From positions 1 through 9,927 of the forward strand of contig JAICLV010000091.1 in assembly GCA_025925185.1 (NCBI GenBank): 9,927 bases of DNA, given 5' to 3'. This stretch comes from Acidothermaceae bacterium. GTDB taxonomy: Bacteria > Actinomycetota > Actinomycetes > Acidothermales > Acidothermaceae. Shown here in pieces: positions 1-7,032 of the stretch. A program made the translations under genes and the position numbers. Under the pieces are notes generated by a model. That model searched no databases. It had not been told where the DNA came from and was given only the letters and a program-made list of their open reading frames with translations. How positions within the stretch are numbered: the first letter of the stretch is position 1; every line of letters starts with the position of its first letter.

Positions 1-1
1 C

Positions 2-268
2 GACGCGCTCGCGGTCGGCGTCGCGGCGTGGCGATTGGGCGCGGGGCGCGCCCGCAAGGAGGACCCGGTCGCGTTCGGCGCCGGCGTGGAGCTGCACGCC
101 AAGCCCGGCGACGTCGTCCAGCTCGGACAGCCGCTGATGACGTTGCACTGCGACGACGAAGGGCGGTTCGCGCGTGCCATCGACGCGCTCGCCGGGGGGT
201 ATGAAATCTCACCGGCCGAGCAACAGTTCGCGCCGCCGCCGCTCGTCATCGACACGGTAGGAGCATGA
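2..268 (+). CDS. deoA: Thymidine phosphorylase, C-terminal part (gene starts before the window)
   Basis: Only the last 88 residues are present. They match the C-terminal domain of pyrimidine-nucleoside phosphorylases: the segment GRARKEDPV, then GAGVELHAKPGD, and a Q-P-L-M-T-L-H strand, which together form the small barrel-sandwich domain that ends these enzymes. The family splits thymidine or deoxyuridine with phosphate into the free base and 2-deoxyribose-1-phosphate in the cytoplasm. The phosphate-binding and catalytic N-terminal domains lie outside the window, so activity and exact substrate (thymidine versus uridine/thymidine) cannot be judged. The TGA stop (266-268) overlaps the first of two possible ATG starts of the cupin gene, consistent with a shared transcript. 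The next genes (adenosine deaminase, pseudouridine degradation) support a nucleoside-salvage role. Identification is firm; the symbol deoA rather than pdp is inference. Confidence 0.9.
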   Translation, partial: DALAVGVAAWRLGAGRARKEDPVAFGAGVELHAKPGDVVQLGQPLMTLHCDDEGRFARAIDALAGGYEISPAEQQFAPPPLVIDTVGA

Positions 269-627
269 TGCCCAAGTTGGTCGAGTCACCCGCCCGAATT
301 CCCGTGCCCGGCGGGAAAATCATCGACGAGTACGTGGGGCACGTCGCCACTTCGACGTCGAGCGTCTCGGTCGCCCATATGCAAGCCCCGGCGGGCTGGA
401 GCGAACCGGCGCAAGCGCCGGAGTTCGACGAGTTCACCGTCGTGTTACGCGGCCGATTGCAAGTCGAGCATGACGGTGGCGCGCTCGAGGTGACGGCCGG
501 ACAGGCGGTCGTCACGGCCGCCGGCGAGCGGGTTCGCTACTCCGTCGGCGCCGATGGGGCGGAGTACATCGCTGTTTGCCTGCCGGCGTTCGCGCCCGGT
601 CTCGCGCATCGCGAGGACGACGAGTGA
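268..627 (+). CDS. Small cupin-fold protein with degenerate metal site
   Basis: A 119-residue protein (120 if the ATG at 265 is used). AGGAG at 259-263 sits 4 bases before ATG 268 but only 1 base before ATG 265, so 268 is preferred. The sequence fits a single cupin barrel. Motif 1 is recognisable as G-x5-Q-x-P-x3-E-x6-G ([13 protein letters not shown]... LRG), where the family normally has H-x-H. In motif 2 ([16 protein letters not shown]) the usual Pro, His and Asn are Ala, Val and Val. Only the Glu of the classical four metal ligands remains, so metal-dependent catalysis is unlikely; ligand binding or a structural or regulatory role is more plausible (inference). No signal peptide or membrane segment is seen. 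It lies between deoA and add and overlaps add by 4 bp (GTGA), so it is probably made together with the salvage enzymes. Specific function is not recognised. Confidence 0.85.
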   Translation: MPKLVESPARIPVPGGKIIDEYVGHVATSTSSVSVAHMQAPAGWSEPAQAPEFDEFTVVLRGRLQVEHDGGALEVTAGQAVVTAAGERVRYSVGADGAEYIAVCLPAFAPGLAHREDDE

Positions 628-1703
628 CGTCGCCGGCCACCGTCGAGCAGATCCGGCACGCGCCGAAGGCGCTCCTGCACGACCACCTCGACGGCGGGGT
701 GCGGCCGGCCACGATCGTGGAGCTGGCAACCGAAATCGGCTATCGCGGCTTGCCGACAACCGACGCTGACGATCTCGCGAAATGGTTCGTCGACGCCGCG
801 TCGTCCGGCTCGTTGGAGCGCTACCTCGAGACCTTCGAGCACACCCTCTCGGTCATGCAGACCCGCGACGCGTTGGTGCGCGTCGCGGCGGAGTGCGCCG
901 AAGATCTCGCGGCCGACAACGTCGTCTACGCCGAGGTGCGGTTCGCGCCCGAACTGCATGTCGACGAGGGACTCGAGCTCGACGAGATCGTGGAGGCGGT
1001 GCTCGAGGGTTTTCGCCTTGGCAGCGACGGTCGCGACATCCGCGTGGTCGCGTTGCTCACCGGCATGCGGCACGCCGCACGCTCTCTCGAGATCGCTGAG
1101 CTGGCCATCCGCTACCGCGACGCCGGGGTGGTCGGCTTCGACATCGCTGGTGCCGAGGCAGGCTACCCGCCCACCCGCCATCTCGACGCCTTCCAATACA
1201 TGCAGCGTGAGAACGGCCACTTCACCATTCACGCGGGCGAGGGATTCGGCCTGCCGTCGATCTGGGAGGCGTTGCAATGGTGCGGGGCCGACCGGCTCGG
1301 TCACGGCGTTCGGATCGTCGACGACATCGACTTCGTCGACGGCTCGCCGGTGCTGGGACGGCTGGCCGCATACGTGCGCGACAACCGGGTGCCGCTGGAG
1401 ATGTGCCCGTCGTCGAATGTGCAGACCGGCGCGGCGCCGTCGATCGCCGAGCATCCGATCGGCCTACTACGCAAGCTGTACTTCCGCGTCACGGTCAACA
1501 CCGACAAACGGTTGATGAGTGGCACCTCGATGAACCTCGAGTTCGAGCGGTTGGTCGAGGCTTTCGGCTATAGCCTGCACGACCTACAGTGGTTCACCAT
1601 CAACGCCCTCAAGAGTTCGTTCATCCCGTTCGACGAGCGGCTCGCGCTGATTAACGACGTCGTGAAGCCGCGCTACGCGAAGCTGCGCGAGAACGAGGGG
1701 TAG
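624..1703 (+). CDS. add: Adenosine deaminase
   Basis: A 359-residue cytoplasmic amidohydrolase that converts adenosine and deoxyadenosine to inosine and deoxyinosine plus ammonia. The GTG at 624 is chosen because it overlaps the cupin stop (GTGA), has GAGGA at 613-617 six bases upstream, and gives the typical N-terminus leading into [13 protein letters not shown]. Zinc ligands are visible as H19 and H21 (HDHLDG), H203 (TIHAGE) and D294 (VNTD). The catalytic E206 follows in HAGE, and H227 is in DRLGHGVRI. The [10 protein letters not shown] loop (171-180) and CPSSNVQTG (261-269) are further family signatures. Length is as expected. The residue after the zinc-binding Asp is Lys295 (NTDKRLMS), whereas classical enzymes have Asp and, as I recall, actinobacterial relatives often have Asn. 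Members of the wider family can act on other purines, but the overall match to actinobacterial adenosine deaminases is strong. The open frame continues upstream to 576 inside the cupin gene; that extension has no family similarity. Confidence 0.94.
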   Translation: MTSPATVEQIRHAPKALLHDHLDGGVRPATIVELATEIGYRGLPTTDADDLAKWFVDAASSGSLERYLETFEHTLSVMQTRDALVRVAAECAEDLAADNVVYAEVRFAPELHVDEGLELDEIVEAVLEGFRLGSDGRDIRVVALLTGMRHAARSLEIAELAIRYRDAGVVGFDIAGAEAGYPPTRHLDAFQYMQRENGHFTIHAGEGFGLPSIWEALQWCGADRLGHGVRIVDDIDFVDGSPVLGRLAAYVRDNRVPLEMCPSSNVQTGAAPSIAEHPIGLLRKLYFRVTVNTDKRLMSGTSMNLEFERLVEAFGYSLHDLQWFTINALKSSFIPFDERLALINDVVKPRYAKLRENEG

Positions 1704-1708
1704 CAACA

Positions 1709-2647
1709 GTGGCGAGTCCGGTGAAAGTCTCCGAAGCCGTGAGATCCGCGCTCGCCGAGGGGCGGCCGGTCGTCGCGTTGGAGTCGACGATCATCGCGCA
1801 CGGGCTGCCGCGACCGCAAAACCTGCAGGCTGCGCACGACTTCGAGGCGATCCTCACCGACGCCGGCGTCACCCCTGCGACCATCGCGGTCATCGACGGC
1901 GTGCCGACGGTGGGCCTCTCCGACAAAGAGTTGGAGCGGGTGGCGCTCTCCGACAACGTCGTGAAGGTCAGCAGTCGCGATCTCGCGGTCGCGGTCGGCC
2001 GACGGGCCACTGGCGCCACCACCGTGGCGGCCACCTCGACGCTGGCCGCGCTGGCCGGCGTCCGGGTGTTCGCGACAGGAGGTCTCGGCGGCGTGCACAG
2101 GGCGGCGAGTGAGTCGTTCGACGAGTCGGCCGACCTCGTGACGCTGTCGCGAACGCGGATCACCGTCGTGTGCGCCGGTGTGAAGTCGATTCTCGACATC
2201 CCCGCCACGCTCGAACGACTCGAAACATTGAACGTCCCGGTCGTCGGTTATCGAACGAACCACTTCCCGGCCTTCTACCTGAGCGACTCCGGCTACGAGC
2301 TCGAGTGGCGAGTCGACTCGCCGGAGGAGGTCGCGGCCATCATGGACGCGGGCGACCAACTGGGCGCACGCGGCGCGCTGGTGGTCGCAAACCCGGTTCC
2401 GCTCGACAAGCAGCTCGATCCGGACGTCCACGACGGCTTGCTCATCGAGGCCATGCACGCCGCAGACGAAGCCGGCTTGCGCGGCAAGGCGGTCTCGCCG
2501 TTCCTGCTCGACTTTTTCCAGCGCGAGAGCGGTGGGCGCAGCTTGCAGGTCAACCTCGACCTCGCCGTCAACAACGTGTCGCTCGCGGCCGACATCGCGA
2601 ACGCGTGGGCTCAGCTGTCGCAATCGGCACAGCCCGATGCGACGTGA
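1709..2647 (+). CDS. psuG: Pseudouridine-5'-phosphate glycosidase
   Basis: A 312-residue enzyme that cleaves the C-glycosidic bond of pseudouridine-5'-phosphate, giving uracil and ribose-5-phosphate. The start is GTG 1709, with GAGGGG at 1695-1700 eight bases upstream and 5 bp after the add stop. Family signatures are the N-terminal ALESTIIAHGLPRPQN (E25), VKVSSRDL (K86), the ATGGLGGVHR segment (122-131), SADL (D142), GVKSILDIPATLE (K159), and GRSLQVNLDLAVNN near the C-terminus (N282). By alignment from memory with the E. coli enzyme, E25, K86, D142, K159 and N282 correspond to its active-site residues, including the Schiff-base lysine (K166 there). The last motif differs from the more usual A-N-I-A-L version. 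The stop overlaps the start of the downstream kinase by 4 bp, matching the usual glycosidase-kinase pairing of the pseudouridine catabolic pathway. Identification is firm. Confidence 0.95.
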   Translation: MASPVKVSEAVRSALAEGRPVVALESTIIAHGLPRPQNLQAAHDFEAILTDAGVTPATIAVIDGVPTVGLSDKELERVALSDNVVKVSSRDLAVAVGRRATGATTVAATSTLAALAGVRVFATGGLGGVHRAASESFDESADLVTLSRTRITVVCAGVKSILDIPATLERLETLNVPVVGYRTNHFPAFYLSDSGYELEWRVDSPEEVAAIMDAGDQLGARGALVVANPVPLDKQLDPDVHDGLLIEAMHAADEAGLRGKAVSPFLLDFFQRESGGRSLQVNLDLAVNNVSLAADIANAWAQLSQSAQPDAT

Positions 2648-3525
2648 CCGTTCTCATCGTCGGTGACGTCATCGACGACATCGTCGTCCGGCCGTCGTCG
2701 CGATTCTCGCCTGACAGTGACACCCCCGCGCAAATAACGCATGTGCCCGGCGGTTCGGCTGCCAACCAAGCGGCATGGCTCGCCTCCCTCGGCACGCCGG
2801 TGCGATTCGTCGCGCGCGTTGGGGGGACGGACGTCGAGCGGCATCGCGGCTTGCTCGAATCCGTTGGCGTGGAGGCGATTCTCGTCCCGGACGACGACGC
2901 GCCGACTGGCACCATCGTCATCGTTTTGGGGGAGCACGGTCGGCGTGACATGTACACCGACCGCGGCGCGAACGCGCGGCTGCGCGCGAGCGATCTGCCG
3001 TTGTCGTTGCTCGAGGGTGTCGAGTTGTTGCATGTCAACGGCTACGCCTTGTTCACGGAGGACGCGAGGCAGGCGATGATGCGGCTGATCGACGAGTCTC
3101 GACGTCGAGAGATCCAAATCACGGTTGACCCCTGCTCGGCGGCCTTTCTGCCTGCTGGCGAGCATTTCTTCGACTGGACGGCGGGAGCGGCGGTTTGCTT
3201 CCCGAATGGAGATGAGGCGGTGGTGCTGACCGACTGCTCGGACGCGGTCGCGGCCGCGCAGGCGCTGACCGCGCACTATCGGGTCGTCGTCCTAAAACTT
3301 GGCCGTGACGGCGTCGTCGTCGCGCGCCGCGATGAGGCTCCGGTGCGGCTGCCTGCCGTGACCGACGTCATCCTCGACACGACGGGGGCCGGCGACGCGC
3401 TGTGCGCGGGATTCTTGGCGGCGTGGCGGAACGGTTCCGACGCGGTCGCCGCGGCGGCCGCCGGATTGCGGATGGCGGCGGTCGCGGTGTCGCTGGCGGG
3501 TGGCCGACCGGTAGCGAGCCGGTAG
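2644..3525 (+). CDS. psuK: PfkB-family sugar kinase, probable pseudouridine kinase
   Basis: A 293-residue ribokinase/PfkB-fold kinase. GTG 2644 overlaps the psuG stop (GTGA) and gives a protein that begins directly with the first strand (TVLIVGDVIDDIV). No clear ribosome site precedes it, so translation probably depends on coupling to psuG. PfkB signature 1 is PGGSAANQAAWLASLG (35-50). The N-x-x-E magnesium/phosphate motif is N188-E191 (FPNGDEA). Signature 2 is DTTGAGDALCAGF (245-257), with D251 as the expected catalytic base. PfkB kinases phosphorylate a range of sugars and nucleosides, so the substrate is not set by sequence alone. Being fused by overlap to a pseudouridine-5'-phosphate glycosidase makes pseudouridine the most likely substrate. 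Ribokinase or adenosine kinase activity remains possible. It appears to be the last gene of the operon: the stop is followed by a short AT-rich gap with its own promoter-like sequence. Confidence 0.85.
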   Translation: MTVLIVGDVIDDIVVRPSSRFSPDSDTPAQITHVPGGSAANQAAWLASLGTPVRFVARVGGTDVERHRGLLESVGVEAILVPDDDAPTGTIVIVLGEHGRRDMYTDRGANARLRASDLPLSLLEGVELLHVNGYALFTEDARQAMMRLIDESRRREIQITVDPCSAAFLPAGEHFFDWTAGAAVCFPNGDEAVVLTDCSDAVAAAQALTAHYRVVVLKLGRDGVVVARRDEAPVRLPAVTDVILDTTGAGDALCAGFLAAWRNGSDAVAAAAAGLRMAAVAVSLAGGRPVASR

Positions 3526-3534
3526 TTTAAACTA
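3523..3534. promoter_or_regulatory. Perfect 12-bp AT-rich palindrome, possible operator for the osmC gene
   Basis: TAGTTTAAACTA reads the same on both strands. It begins with the psuK stop codon and lies about 46 bp before the osmC start. The 27 bases from 3526 to 3552 contain only 6 G or C, in a genome that is otherwise GC-rich. It covers the position where a -35 box would fall for the -10-like hexamer at 3547-3552. OsmC/Ohr genes in many bacteria are repressed by MarR-family OhrR regulators that bind AT-rich palindromes, so an operator is plausible. That reading is inference; no regulator gene is in the window. Confidence 0.4.
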
Positions 3535-3546
3535 GTGAGATCGTAA

Positions 3547-3552
3547 TAAAAT
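3547..3552 (+). promoter_or_regulatory. Possible -10 element of the osmC promoter
   Basis: TAAAAT differs from the TATAAT consensus at one position. It lies 27 bases before the osmC start ATG, in the AT-rich gap. No good TTGACA-like -35 box is found at 16-18 bases upstream; that interval is the 12-bp palindrome. Start-site mapping would be decisive. Confidence 0.35.
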
Positions 3553-3579
3553 AGCGCGCGGGATTTCGAGGAGGCAGGA

Positions 3580-4017
3580 ATGGCGATCGCAGAACGCACG
3601 GCCACCACCGTCTGGAGTGGCACCCTTGCCGCGGGGAAGGGCGTGGTCACCGGCAAGACGGGCGCGCTCGCCGAACTGCCCGTCACGTGGGCCGCGCGAA
3701 CCGAGCAACCCGGTGGGCTGACCAGCCCGGAGGAGCTCGCGGCCGCTGCGCACGCCTCCTGTTTCTCGATGGCCCTTGCGCTCAAGCTCGGCGAGGAGCA
3801 CGTCACGCCCGATCGGCTCGAGGTCGCTGCGACGGTCACCCTCGACGAGGTTGGTGGCCTGCCGACGATCGTCTCGTCGTCAATTTCGGTGCGCGCGCAG
3901 GTGCCAGGAATCGATGACTCGCGATTCCAGCACGTCGTCAAAGCGGCGGCCGCGTTGTGTCCTGTCTCACGTCTCTTCGCGGGCGCCTCGATCGACGTCA
4001 CGGCCGAGCTAGGCTGA
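3580..4017 (+). CDS. osmC: OsmC-family peroxiredoxin
   Basis: A 145-residue protein of the OsmC/Ohr family, cytoplasmic thiol peroxidases that reduce organic hydroperoxides using a pair of cysteines. The start ATG 3580 has an excellent ribosome site, GAGGAGG at 3568-3574, five bases upstream. The catalytic cysteines are C61 in AAHASCFSMAL and C127 in AALCPVSRLFAG. Arg40 (AARTEQ) and the S-P-E-E-L turn (49-53), which help form the active site, are also present. The N-terminal sequence TTVWSGTLAAGKG and length fit the OsmC subfamily better than Ohr (inference). The gene is preceded by a promoter-like AT-rich gap with a palindrome, so it is probably transcribed separately from the nucleoside operon and may respond to peroxide or osmotic stress. 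A membrane protein gene follows 9 bp downstream and may be co-transcribed. Confidence 0.92.
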   Translation: MAIAERTATTVWSGTLAAGKGVVTGKTGALAELPVTWAARTEQPGGLTSPEELAAAAHASCFSMALALKLGEEHVTPDRLEVAATVTLDEVGGLPTIVSSSISVRAQVPGIDDSRFQHVVKAAAALCPVSRLFAGASIDVTAELG

Positions 4018-4026
4018 TTTCGGATC

Positions 4027-4500
4027 GTGGACGCGGTCGCTGCGGTCGTGCTGTTTCTTGGCGCCGCGATCTGGGTCGGCGGTTATGTGACGGTGACGGT
4101 TGTGGCGCGGGTCGCCAGCCGCACACTGTCCGCCAATCAGCGAATCGCGTTCTTTCGGCTTTTCGGCCGGGTGTTCGGCGCCGTCACGACAGTGGCGTAC
4201 GCCGGAGTGCTGGTCGGCGGGGGCGTGCTGCTGCGTGACAGGCCATGGGACGCGACGCACATCTCGGCCGCGGTCGTCGCTGCCGCGATCGTCATCGCGA
4301 CGGTCGTCGGCGTGTGGCAAGCGCGTGCGATGACCCGGCTCCGGGCCGCGGCCGCGGTCGCAGCCGGGGCCGACACGGGCAACGCGGAGGTCGTGGCGAT
4401 CGTCGCTCGCGGCGCCCGCTCCGCCGCGCTGTTGCGGCTGGTGATCGGCGTGCTCACGTTCATGCTCGTCGGTCTCGGGCTTGCGCTCATGGCTGATTAG
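4027..4500 (+). CDS. Small four-helix integral membrane protein of unknown function
   Basis: A 157-residue hydrophobic protein starting at GTG 4027, nine bases after the osmC stop. Likely membrane segments are at about 3-25, 50-69, 79-97 and 134-155. A basic loop lies between helices 1 and 2 (RVASRTLSANQR), and an Ala-rich, partly charged stretch (98-132) joins helices 3 and 4. The start of helix 1 carries an A-I-W-V-G-G motif, seen in several small bacterial membrane families (for example those related to copper-resistance CopD-type or DUF2269-type proteins), but I cannot assign it to one with confidence. No conserved His, Cys or acidic pairs point to metal or heme binding. No strong ribosome site is visible, so it may be translated by read-on from osmC. 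It ends 11 bp from the convergent cyclic-di-GMP gene. Confidence 0.75.
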   Translation: MDAVAAVVLFLGAAIWVGGYVTVTVVARVASRTLSANQRIAFFRLFGRVFGAVTTVAYAGVLVGGGVLLRDRPWDATHISAAVVAAAIVIATVVGVWQARAMTRLRAAAAVAAGADTGNAEVVAIVARGARSAALLRLVIGVLTFMLVGLGLALMAD

Positions 4501-4511
4501 CCACGAGCGGG

Positions 4512-7019
4512 TCACTCGCCGACGGCGCGCGGCCATCCCCTCGAGCGCTCGTTCGCGGCGGCGATGCGCAATTCGTCGGCCGGAGCCGGCCGCCCGATGA
4601 AGTAGCCCTGGGCGACGTCGCAGCCATACTGCTGCAGTTTCAGGAGGGTCGCCGCGTCCTCGACGCCTTCGGCGACGATGTTGAGCCGCAGACTATCGCC
4701 GAGGCCGATGATGCTGCGAATCAGCGCTTCGGCGGTGTGCGCGCCGGCCGGATCCGCCAAGCCACGCACGAACGAACGGTCGATTTTCACCTCGCGTACG
4801 GGGAACCGCTGCAGGTACGAAAGACTTGAGTAGCCGGTGCCGAAGTCGTCGAGGGACAGCGCGACACCGTTCGCGGCCAGCCGCCGCAACACCGGAAGGG
4901 TGCGGTCGGGGTCGCCCATGACGCTGCTCTCGGTGATCTCGAGGACCAGGTGATCGGGCGTGAGCCCGGCGTCGGCGAGTGCCAGCCCGACCATCTCCGG
5001 TAGCGACGGGTTGCTCACGTTCTTGGCCGAGAGGTTCACCGCGACGGTCAGGTCGAGCCCGTCGTCAAGCCACGCGCGGCACTGCCGCAACGCCATCCGC
5101 AACACCAGCGGCGTGATCTGCTCGATCATGCCGCTCGACTCCGCGAGCGGGATGAACGCGTCTGGGCCGAGCAGCCCGAGATGCGGGTGATTCCAGCGCA
5201 CCAGCGCCTCGACGCCGGTGACCTGCTTCGAGCTGAGATCGATCTTCGGCTGGTAATGCACTACGAGTTGGTCGCCGCGCAACGCGGCCTGCAAGTCGGC
5301 GCTTAACGCTAACCGCTCGACGCGGCCGCGGTCGAGCTCGGCCGTGTACACGACGACCCCGGTTGGTTGCGACTTCGCCGCGTACATCGCCGTGTCTGCG
5401 TTGCGCAACAGGTCGGCGTGTTCGCTCGTGGTGCCACTGACGGCGACGCCGATGCTGGCTTGCGTCGCGACATAGGTGTCGCCGACTCGGGCCGGCTCGC
5501 TCACGGCCACGATCATCTGGCGGGCGACTCGCACCGCGCCGTCGAGCAGGTCCGGTTGCGGGCGCATCAACACGGCGAACTCGTCGCCACCGAGCCGGGC
5601 CACCAGGGCGGACGGCGGGGCGGCGTCCACGAGTCGTTGACTGACGACCTTTAACAACTCGTCGCCGACGTGATGGCCGAGGGCGTCGTTCACCTCTTTG
5701 AACTGGTCGAGGTCGATGAGCAGGACGGCGATCTCGACGGCGCTCTCGTCGTCCGCCGTCTCGCGAAGGGTCGCCTGCAAGAGTGCGCGGTTCGCGAGCC
5801 CGGTGAGAGTGTCGTGGGTCGCCTCGTAGCGAAGCCGGTCGAGCAACCGCGCGTTTTGCAGCGAAACCGCGAGGTGACCGGCCAACGCCTGCAGCAGCGT
5901 GAGGTCCTCCTTGGTGAAGCCCGTCGTCTCGCCGAGTCGATCGATCACCACCAACGTCCCGCTCACCGCCGCCGATCTCACCGGCACGATCAGCGCCTCT
6001 TTGCACCCGCGCGCGCTCAGCCAGGACTGCATGCCTTTGTCGCGCGCCCGTCGCGAAACCAACACCGGCTCGCCGAGGGCACGCACGCGGCTGAGCAACC
6101 AGTCGTCGGTCGGTGGCGCCGCGGTCACGACACCGTCGTCGGCGGCCGCCAGCTGCGTGATGCCCGTCGGCTCGTAGAGCATCAACTCGGTCGCGGCGGC
6201 GTTCATCAACGTGCGCACCCGCGCGAGCATCTCCTCGCTCGCGCTGCGCCCGAGCGCCGGTGTCGCGGAGTCCTCGATGAACGACTGCACGAAAGACAGC
6301 GCCTCGTGCCGCCGGTGCAGCTTCTGGTAGCTGCGATACCCGAGCGCGCCGCACGCGAGCAGCAAGCCGAGCAGGCAGTAGCCGACCGAACCGAACCTGG
6401 TCAGCAGCAGCACCGCGAACGCTACGGCGCTGCTGGCCAACGAAAACGGGATCACCGGAGTGGCGACGTCGATAATGGTCTTGCGGGTCATCGTGCCTTG
6501 GTACAAGCGGATGATGACCAAGACCAGCCCGGTCATCGCGACGTCGAGCAAGGCCATCACGATGTAGAACCGGACGACGTGCGGCAGCGTCAACGCCTGC
6601 GGGTGCGAGCTGACGCGGTGGATCGCGAAGCCGGCGGCGGCTGCCTCGAAGGCGTAAGCCGCTGTGTTGTACGCGATCTTCACCTTGGTGGGTCGCTGCA
6701 CGATGAACGCGAGCAAGGAGCCGACGACCCGTGCGCCGACGACGACGCGGACGTCGCAGACGGCCAATCCGAGCGCGAGCGGAATACCGGCAAGCGCGTA
6801 CGAGTACGCCTGAAGGCGGAACTCGACGTGGATCAGTGCGAACTCGGCCCCGAAGAACAGTGCGGCCAGCCCTCCGGCGGCAACTGGCCACGGCAGGCTC
6901 GGCGCGACGTCGAAGGCGGAGCCAGGCTCGCTCATGACCGAGAACGCGATCGCCGCCACGGCCAAGGTGGCGGCGATCGCGACCGTGACGGTCGGAGGTG
7001 ACGCTCGCTTCGACTTCAT
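4512..7019 (-). CDS. Membrane-bound GAF-GGDEF-EAL cyclic-di-GMP enzyme
   Basis: An 835-residue bifunctional cyclic-di-GMP synthase/phosphodiesterase candidate in the cytoplasmic membrane. About eight hydrophobic segments fill residues 11-227, followed by a GAF-like domain (about 235-395), a GGDEF domain (about 398-560) and an EAL domain (about 570-820). The cyclase motif R-L-G-G-D-E-F is intact (475-481), but the inhibitory RxxD site just before it is P-P-S-A, so product inhibition through that site is unlikely. In the EAL domain E604 (EAL), N662 (VNLSAKN), E694 (LEITE), D724-D725 (LDDFGTGYSS), K745 (VKIDRSF), E784 (VAEGVE) and Q804 (QGYFIGRP) match the usual metal-binding and catalytic set. 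Both domains therefore look active; which dominates cannot be read. ATG 7019 is chosen because it starts right before helix 1; the open frame runs on to 7379 across the protease gene without domain content. It starts 13 bp after the subtilase stop on the same strand, so the two are likely co-transcribed. Confidence 0.9.
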   Translation of the reverse strand: MKSKRASPPTVTVAIAATLAVAAIAFSVMSEPGSAFDVAPSLPWPVAAGGLAALFFGAEFALIHVEFRLQAYSYALAGIPLALGLAVCDVRVVVGARVVGSLLAFIVQRPTKVKIAYNTAAYAFEAAAAGFAIHRVSSHPQALTLPHVVRFYIVMALLDVAMTGLVLVIIRLYQGTMTRKTIIDVATPVIPFSLASSAVAFAVLLLTRFGSVGYCLLGLLLACGALGYRSYQKLHRRHEALSFVQSFIEDSATPALGRSASEEMLARVRTLMNAAATELMLYEPTGITQLAAADDGVVTAAPPTDDWLLSRVRALGEPVLVSRRARDKGMQSWLSARGCKEALIVPVRSAAVSGTLVVIDRLGETTGFTKEDLTLLQALAGHLAVSLQNARLLDRLRYEATHDTLTGLANRALLQATLRETADDESAVEIAVLLIDLDQFKEVNDALGHHVGDELLKVVSQRLVDAAPPSALVARLGGDEFAVLMRPQPDLLDGAVRVARQMIVAVSEPARVGDTYVATQASIGVAVSGTTSEHADLLRNADTAMYAAKSQPTGVVVYTAELDRGRVERLALSADLQAALRGDQLVVHYQPKIDLSSKQVTGVEALVRWNHPHLGLLGPDAFIPLAESSGMIEQITPLVLRMALRQCRAWLDDGLDLTVAVNLSAKNVSNPSLPEMVGLALADAGLTPDHLVLEITESSVMGDPDRTLPVLRRLAANGVALSLDDFGTGYSSLSYLQRFPVREVKIDRSFVRGLADPAGAHTAEALIRSIIGLGDSLRLNIVAEGVEDAATLLKLQQYGCDVAQGYFIGRPAPADELRIAAANERSRGWPRAVGE

Positions 7020-7032
7020 TGCCGCACGCCGG

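Noticed and set aside
537..1454. Long open frame on the - strand (305 codons)
   Set aside because: It lies antisense to adenosine deaminase and its composition (Arg, His, Val) has no recognisable domain.
2170..2643. N-terminal extension of the PfkB kinase
   Set aside because: It overlaps psuG in another frame and is Arg-rich with no family match; the GTG at 2644 gives the canonical kinase N-terminus.
4501..4511. Bidirectional terminator between the convergent genes
   Set aside because: The gap is only 11 bp and I see no stem-loop with a T-run there.
5670..7001. Long open frame on the + strand (443 codons)
   Set aside because: It is antisense to the well-supported GGDEF-EAL gene; its translation is rich in Arg, Glu and Gln without domains, typical of a GC-rich shadow frame.
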